A DNA stretch of 27,583 nt from CAYLYP01 sp964387795. GTDB taxonomy: Bacteria > Bacteroidota > Bacteroidia > Bacteroidales > UBA7960. The position numbers were made by a program, and so were the translations under genes. Position 1 is the stretch's first letter. Each line of letters opens with the position of its first letter. The notes beneath the pieces are model-generated. The model saw only the letters and a list, made by a program, of their open reading frames with translations. It ran no database searches and had not been told where the DNA came from. The stretch covers positions 1-27,583 of the forward strand of contig CAYLYP010000039.1 in assembly GCA_964387795.1 (NCBI GenBank). The letters are read 5' to 3'. Of this stretch, positions 23,979-27,583 are shown one piece after another.

Positions 23979-24551
23979 ATGAAAAAAATCTTTTTTTCAA
24001 GGCTCCCCCTAATCGCCATTGTGGGACTGTTACTACTTAGCAACTATACTACAAAAGCCCAAAGTAAAGAACTGGTTATTATTGATCAGGCAGTAGGAAA
24101 CATTGAGGAAATCAAATCACAATTTGCACGTGAAATTGATGTTTTCATCATCCCCTCACCAGGCAATCCCCTGGAATTAATTACTGAAACCCTGAAAAAA
24201 CATCAAGACATAAAAGTGATTCATTTGTTTGTGATGTGCAAGCCTGGTGCTATTGTTTTCGACCAACTATGCATTCTTGAAAGTAACATTGAACAATATG
24301 ATACTTTTTTCAGCCAATGGAATGATCTTTTGCCATCAGAAGCAGAGATTATCATTTATGGCAACCATCTTGCCTATGATGCAAATGGTAAAAACATGGT
24401 GAATGCCATTGCAGAAAAAACTGGAGCTGGTGTTCGTGCTTCAACAATTGCACCTGGTGCAGAAAAGGATGCATTCAACCGCAATCCTGATTTCACAACC
24501 GGCAGGTCAAAAGCCAAATCTGTATTTTTAAAAGAAACTAATAATAAATAA
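23979..24551 (+). CDS. Stand-alone exported DUF4347-like protein with altered motif residues
   Basis: Encodes 190 residues with a signal peptide (MKKIFFSRLPLIAIVGLLLL, cleavage near residue 28, after TTKAQ). The rest follows the DUF4347 pattern throughout: LVIIDQAVGNIEEI, IKVIHLF..CKPGAI, ESNIEQYDTFFSQW, AEIIIYGNHLAYDANGKNMV, AEKTGAGVRAST. From memory of the family, its usual motifs are IHIVSHG and LYGC, where His and Cys suggest a caspase-like dyad. Here the first motif reads VMCKPG (Cys87) and the second YGNH (His130), so both typical residues are absent. DUF4347 is normally the N-terminal domain of giant adhesins; here it is a separate protein 16 bp ahead of such an adhesin gene, with which it is probably co-transcribed. 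It is likely secreted. Its function is unknown. Confidence 0.75.
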   Translation: MKKIFFSRLPLIAIVGLLLLSNYTTKAQSKELVIIDQAVGNIEEIKSQFAREIDVFIIPSPGNPLELITETLKKHQDIKVIHLFVMCKPGAIVFDQLCILESNIEQYDTFFSQWNDLLPSEAEIIIYGNHLAYDANGKNMVNAIAEKTGAGVRASTIAPGAEKDAFNRNPDFTTGRSKAKSVFLKETNNK

Positions 24552-24567
24552 CTCAATATTTCTTTGT

Positions 24568-27500
24568 ATGAATGCAAAAACACTCTTAAGGACAAGTTTA
24601 ATTTTGATACTTTTTGTATTTTCTGTATCAAAGAAATCGTACTCCCTCCCCGTCGAAACGGAATATCCAGGAACACTCGTGCATGAAGGTTACATCGATG
24701 ATGAAGAATGGGGGCCATTCCCTATTGGGTTTAGCTTTAGCTTTTTCTGCAATAATTATACAGATTTTTATGTGACTTCAAATGGCTTGGTAATGTTTGG
24801 GAGTGGATCAAATGTCTGGACTAACACTAACATACCAAACAATAGTATTCCCAATAATTATATTGCTGCATTTTGGGATGACCTGATTGTTCACTCAACA
24901 GGTGCTATTCACTACAAAACAGTTGGTACGGCACCTAACAGAAAACTTATTGTTCAATATACCAATATGGCTTTCTGGAACTCACCTGTTCTTTTAGGTA
25001 CTTTTCAAATCATCCTTTACGAGGGTTCCAACAAAATACAAACTCAATATAGAAGTATCATTGACCTTACAAATCCAAGAGCCAGTGGAAACTCAGCAAC
25101 GCTTGGACTTGAAAAAAGCAATGGATACTCAGGGGTAAAAAATTCCTACAACCAGGCTGACATGGTTAGAAGTGAAAAAGCAATAGCTTATACCACCGAT
25201 GGTTGCTCATATACCTTTGATAACAATGCAATATATGATGGTGTATTATTAACAGAACCCACTCCCAGGGCAGGTATTACTAAACTCCTTAGTCCGGCCA
25301 ATAACTCCATTACCAGCTTTGATGTGAATTTTAAATGGGAAGCTGCACCTAATGCATCCTCCTACAATGTCATTATTTCTACAAACGCTGACCTTAGCAG
25401 CCCTATTCATACCTCAGCCAACCTTACTGACCTTAACTATTTATATACGCTAACACCAGATCAGACATATTACTGGTCGGTAAATGCAAAAAACAGTAAC
25501 AACCTTGTTACCTGGACAGAAATATGGAAATTCACAACAAGTAGCAATCCTCCTTTGGTTGCTGTTCCCCAGGAATTATTCCTTGAACAAAACGATCAAA
25601 GGACTGGTTCACTCCTGTTCACAGGTGGTGATGCTACCACAAAAACTGCTACTATTACTTCCCTGCCTGCCCAGGGTGCCCTTTTCCAATTCGATAATAC
25701 TCCTATTACTACCGTTCCAACAGACATTACTGATGACTCCTTCAGGTTTATCTACAAAGCTACCGGTAGCACTGGCAATGGGGTAGGGAACTTCAATTTC
25801 AGGTTTAGCGATGCTTCTGGAACATCTGACCCGGCAACCTATACTGTTAACGTATCACCTGCCGGAATACCCAACTTCCTATATGCATCCAAGCAAAGCA
25901 ACAGGGTAGAGATAACCTTTGACCGTGCAATGGCTGACCCTACAGGTAAACACCTTCAATTTTCAATCCGTGACAACGGGGCACTCGTTACACCCCAATC
26001 AGCAGCACTGAAATCAGGGGATCCTGCCACTATCATCATTTATTCAAGTTCGCCTCTTAATGTGGACAACACTATTGAAGTAGCATATACAAAAGGGACA
26101 ATAACTGCACTATCAGGTGGTGTACTGGAATCATTCTCATTCCAGCTTGCAGGTAAAAAAGCCCAGGTTATTAATTTTGATGAATTAGCTGCAAAAACTT
26201 ATGGAGATCCTGCTTTTACAATTTCAGCTACTGCATCTTCAGGCCTGCCTGTTACTTTTACCTCCTCAAACTCAACTGTTGCAGGGGTATCAGGTAATAC
26301 TGTTACAATTAACAATTCTGGTTCATGCTTAATTACTGCCAGCCAGGCAGGGGATGATGAATTCCATTCTGTTTCATTCCAAAGGCTTCTTACTGTCAAC
26401 AAGGCAAACGCCACTATTACCATAAGCAATACAACCCAGGCCTATACCGGCTCAGGCATTGCTGTAACAACAGCTACAAATCCTGTTGGATTACCTGTAA
26501 AAGTAGAATACGACAATGCTGATGCCCTTCCTTCAGATATTGGAGCATATAATGTAACTGTGGAAATTATCCATGCCAATTATCAGGGAACTGCCTCTGC
26601 TACGCTTACAATTATAGATGATGTCAGCCCTGTTCCCGATTTAGCTTCCCTCCCTGATATTACTGCTGAGTGTTCTGCTGCTGTGAGCACTATTCCAACA
26701 GCCACAGATAATTATTCAGGTACAATTAACGGGACTACTACAAATCCTCTTACATACAATACCCAGGGGACTTTTGTGATTACCTGGTCATATAATGATG
26801 GCAACGGGAACGTAGTTACTCAGGAACAAAATGTTATTATTGATGATAACAATAATCCTACCATCACTGCACCTGCCAATAAAACTGTAAATGTTGATGC
26901 GGGTTCTTGTAGTGCAACTGGTGTTGCTCTTGGAACTCCTGTTACTAACGACAACTGTACAGTGGCATCTGTAACAAATAACGCTCCGGCTTCCTTCCCT
27001 ATCGGTGCTACAACCGTTAAGTGGACTGTAACCGATGGCGCAGGGAACACTGCTACTGCCAATCAAACTGTTACTGTAGTTGATAATATAATTCCTTCAA
27101 TTACTGCACCTGCCAATAAAACAGTGAACGTTGGGGCAGGTTCTTGTAGTGCAACTGGCATTGCTCTTGGAACCCCTGTTACTTCAGACAACTGTACCGT
27201 GGCATCTGTTACCAACAACGCTCCGGCTTCCTTCCCTATCGGTGCTACAACCGTTAAGTGGACTGTAACCGATGCTGCAGGAAACACTGCAACTGCTAAT
27301 CAAACAGTTACTGTAGTTGATAATATTATTCCTACTATCACTGCACCTGCTAATGTAACAGTGAATGTAGGCACAGGTTCATGTAGCGCAACAGGCGTTT
27401 CTCTTGGAACCCCTGTTACTTCAGACAACTGTACTGTAGCATCTGTTACCAATAACGCTCCTGCTTCCTTCCCTATCGGTGCTACAACCGTTAAGTGGAC

Positions 27501-27583
27501 TGTTACTGATGCTGCAGGGAACACTGCTACTGCCAATCAAATTGTAACTGTAGTTGATAATATTATTCCTACTATCACTGCAC
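24568..27583 (+). CDS. Giant secreted adhesin, partial: NIDO-like, Fn3-like, Ig-like and HYR repeat domains
   Basis: The frame is open from the ATG at 24568 to the window edge, 1005 codons with no stop, so the 3' end lies outside. A signal peptide (LRTSLILILFVFSVSKKSYS) comes first. The N-terminal beta-sandwich (about 35-215) is nidogen-like: FPIGFSFSFFCNNYTDFYVT, SNGLVMFG, IAAFWDDL. Next are an Fn3-like domain (about 237-324, PDQTYYWSVNAKNSNN), a cadherin/Ig-like domain (about 331-431), a SwmB-like domain (about 435-527, YASKQSNRVEITFDRAMADP), an Ig-like domain (about 530-609, AKTYGDPAFTISATASSGLP), an MBG-like domain (about 610-682), a degenerate HYR-like unit, then 79-residue HYR repeats from residue 766. 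Such proteins are cell-surface adhesins usually exported by the T9SS; the sorting signal would be at the unseen C terminus. It follows the DUF4347 gene after 16 bp. Confidence 0.9.
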   Translation, partial: MNAKTLLRTSLILILFVFSVSKKSYSLPVETEYPGTLVHEGYIDDEEWGPFPIGFSFSFFCNNYTDFYVTSNGLVMFGSGSNVWTNTNIPNNSIPNNYIAAFWDDLIVHSTGAIHYKTVGTAPNRKLIVQYTNMAFWNSPVLLGTFQIILYEGSNKIQTQYRSIIDLTNPRASGNSATLGLEKSNGYSGVKNSYNQADMVRSEKAIAYTTDGCSYTFDNNAIYDGVLLTEPTPRAGITKLLSPANNSITSFDVNFKWEAAPNASSYNVIISTNADLSSPIHTSANLTDLNYLYTLTPDQTYYWSVNAKNSNNLVTWTEIWKFTTSSNPPLVAVPQELFLEQNDQRTGSLLFTGGDATTKTATITSLPAQGALFQFDNTPITTVPTDITDDSFRFIYKATGSTGNGVGNFNFRFSDASGTSDPATYTVNVSPAGIPNFLYASKQSNRVEITFDRAMADPTGKHLQFSIRDNGALVTPQSAALKSGDPATIIIYSSSPLNVDNTIEVAYTKGTITALSGGVLESFSFQLAGKKAQVINFDELAAKTYGDPAFTISATASSGLPVTFTSSNSTVAGVSGNTVTINNSGSCLITASQAGDDEFHSVSFQRLLTVNKANATITISNTTQAYTGSGIAVTTATNPVGLPVKVEYDNADALPSDIGAYNVTVEIIHANYQGTASATLTIIDDVSPVPDLASLPDITAECSAAVSTIPTATDNYSGTINGTTTNPLTYNTQGTFVITWSYNDGNGNVVTQEQNVIIDDNNNPTITAPANKTVNVDAGSCSATGVALGTPVTNDNCTVASVTNNAPASFPIGATTVKWTVTDGAGNTATANQTVTVVDNIIPSITAPANKTVNVGAGSCSATGIALGTPVTSDNCTVASVTNNAPASFPIGATTVKWTVTDAAGNTATANQTVTVVDNIIPTITAPANVTVNVGTGSCSATGVSLGTPVTSDNCTVASVTNNAPASFPIGATTVKWTVTDAAGNTATANQIVTVVDNIIPTITA
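26863..27583 (+). repeat. Tandem 237-bp HYR-domain repeats
   Basis: Three full units (26863-27099, 27100-27336, 27337-27573) and the start of a fourth, each exactly 237 bp (79 codons), beginning ITAPAN and containing SCSATG, TSDNCTVASVTNNAPASFP (or a close variant) and VKWTVTD. Each unit carries a pair of Cys. The units differ mostly at third codon positions, which points to recent duplication under protein-level constraint. The repeats are in frame with the adhesin, and the array runs off the window. Confidence 0.95.

Noticed and set aside
26788..27536. Minus-strand open frames across the HYR repeats
   Set aside because: They repeat with the 237-bp period, are antisense to a continuous plus-strand coding frame with clear domain motifs, and resemble no protein.

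Overview
The window looks like an AT-rich chromosomal segment from the phylum Bacteroidota. The evidence is a PorU2/PorV2-type pair of type IX secretion-related genes, promoter elements of the TAnnTTTG kind (clearest before ppiD and tRNA-Phe), weak or absent Shine-Dalgarno sequences, a Bacteroidales-style cell-envelope gene group (coaX, outer-membrane protein, TPR protein, lptC, CorC-like protein, PpiD), an RHS core of Bacteroidetes type, and a giant HYR-repeat surface protein. Genus cannot be read from the sequence.

Left part (1-12.1 kb, all minus strand). From right to left: a CNNM/CBS/CorC membrane protein; a PpiD-like membrane-anchored periplasmic foldase with a good promoter of its own and a strong terminator; an M2/M3-like zinc metallopeptidase lipoprotein with its own terminator; and a two-gene unit of a PorV-family outer-membrane protein followed by a 1666-residue C25 (gingipain-fold) protein that keeps the catalytic His and Cys.

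Middle (12.1-19.8 kb). An AraC/GyrI-like regulator (minus) and a GNAT-like acyltransferase (plus) flank about 0.9 kb of non-coding DNA with a GC-rich 11-bp repeat array, and a structured inverted-repeat element lies between the regulator and corC. To the right is a compact minus-strand operon: coaX (type III pantothenate kinase), an outer-membrane beta-barrel protein, a TPR protein and lptC. The lptC signal-peptide region contains a perfect 12-bp hairpin encoding a palindromic peptide. The regulator, acyltransferase and repeats sit between lptC and corC/ppiD, which I recall as neighbours in many relatives.

Right part (19.8-27.6 kb), accessory in character. tRNA-Phe with a terminator is followed by about 0.6 kb without genes. 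Next is the broken 3' end of an rhs gene: its RHS core is cut short upstream and separated by one in-frame TAA from a variable C-terminal domain with a HE-containing, metallopeptidase-like motif. The 3' end of that domain overlaps an exported small protein that could be its immunity partner. Then, on the plus strand, come an ATPase of the DUF4143 group preceded by three TTGAC/GTCAA inverted repeats, and a likely two-gene unit of a stand-alone exported DUF4347-like protein and a very large secreted adhesin that leaves the window inside 237-bp HYR repeats. The least expected features are the DUF4347 protein, whose usual His and Cys motifs are replaced by Cys and His in the opposite order, and the stop exactly at the RHS/toxin boundary.
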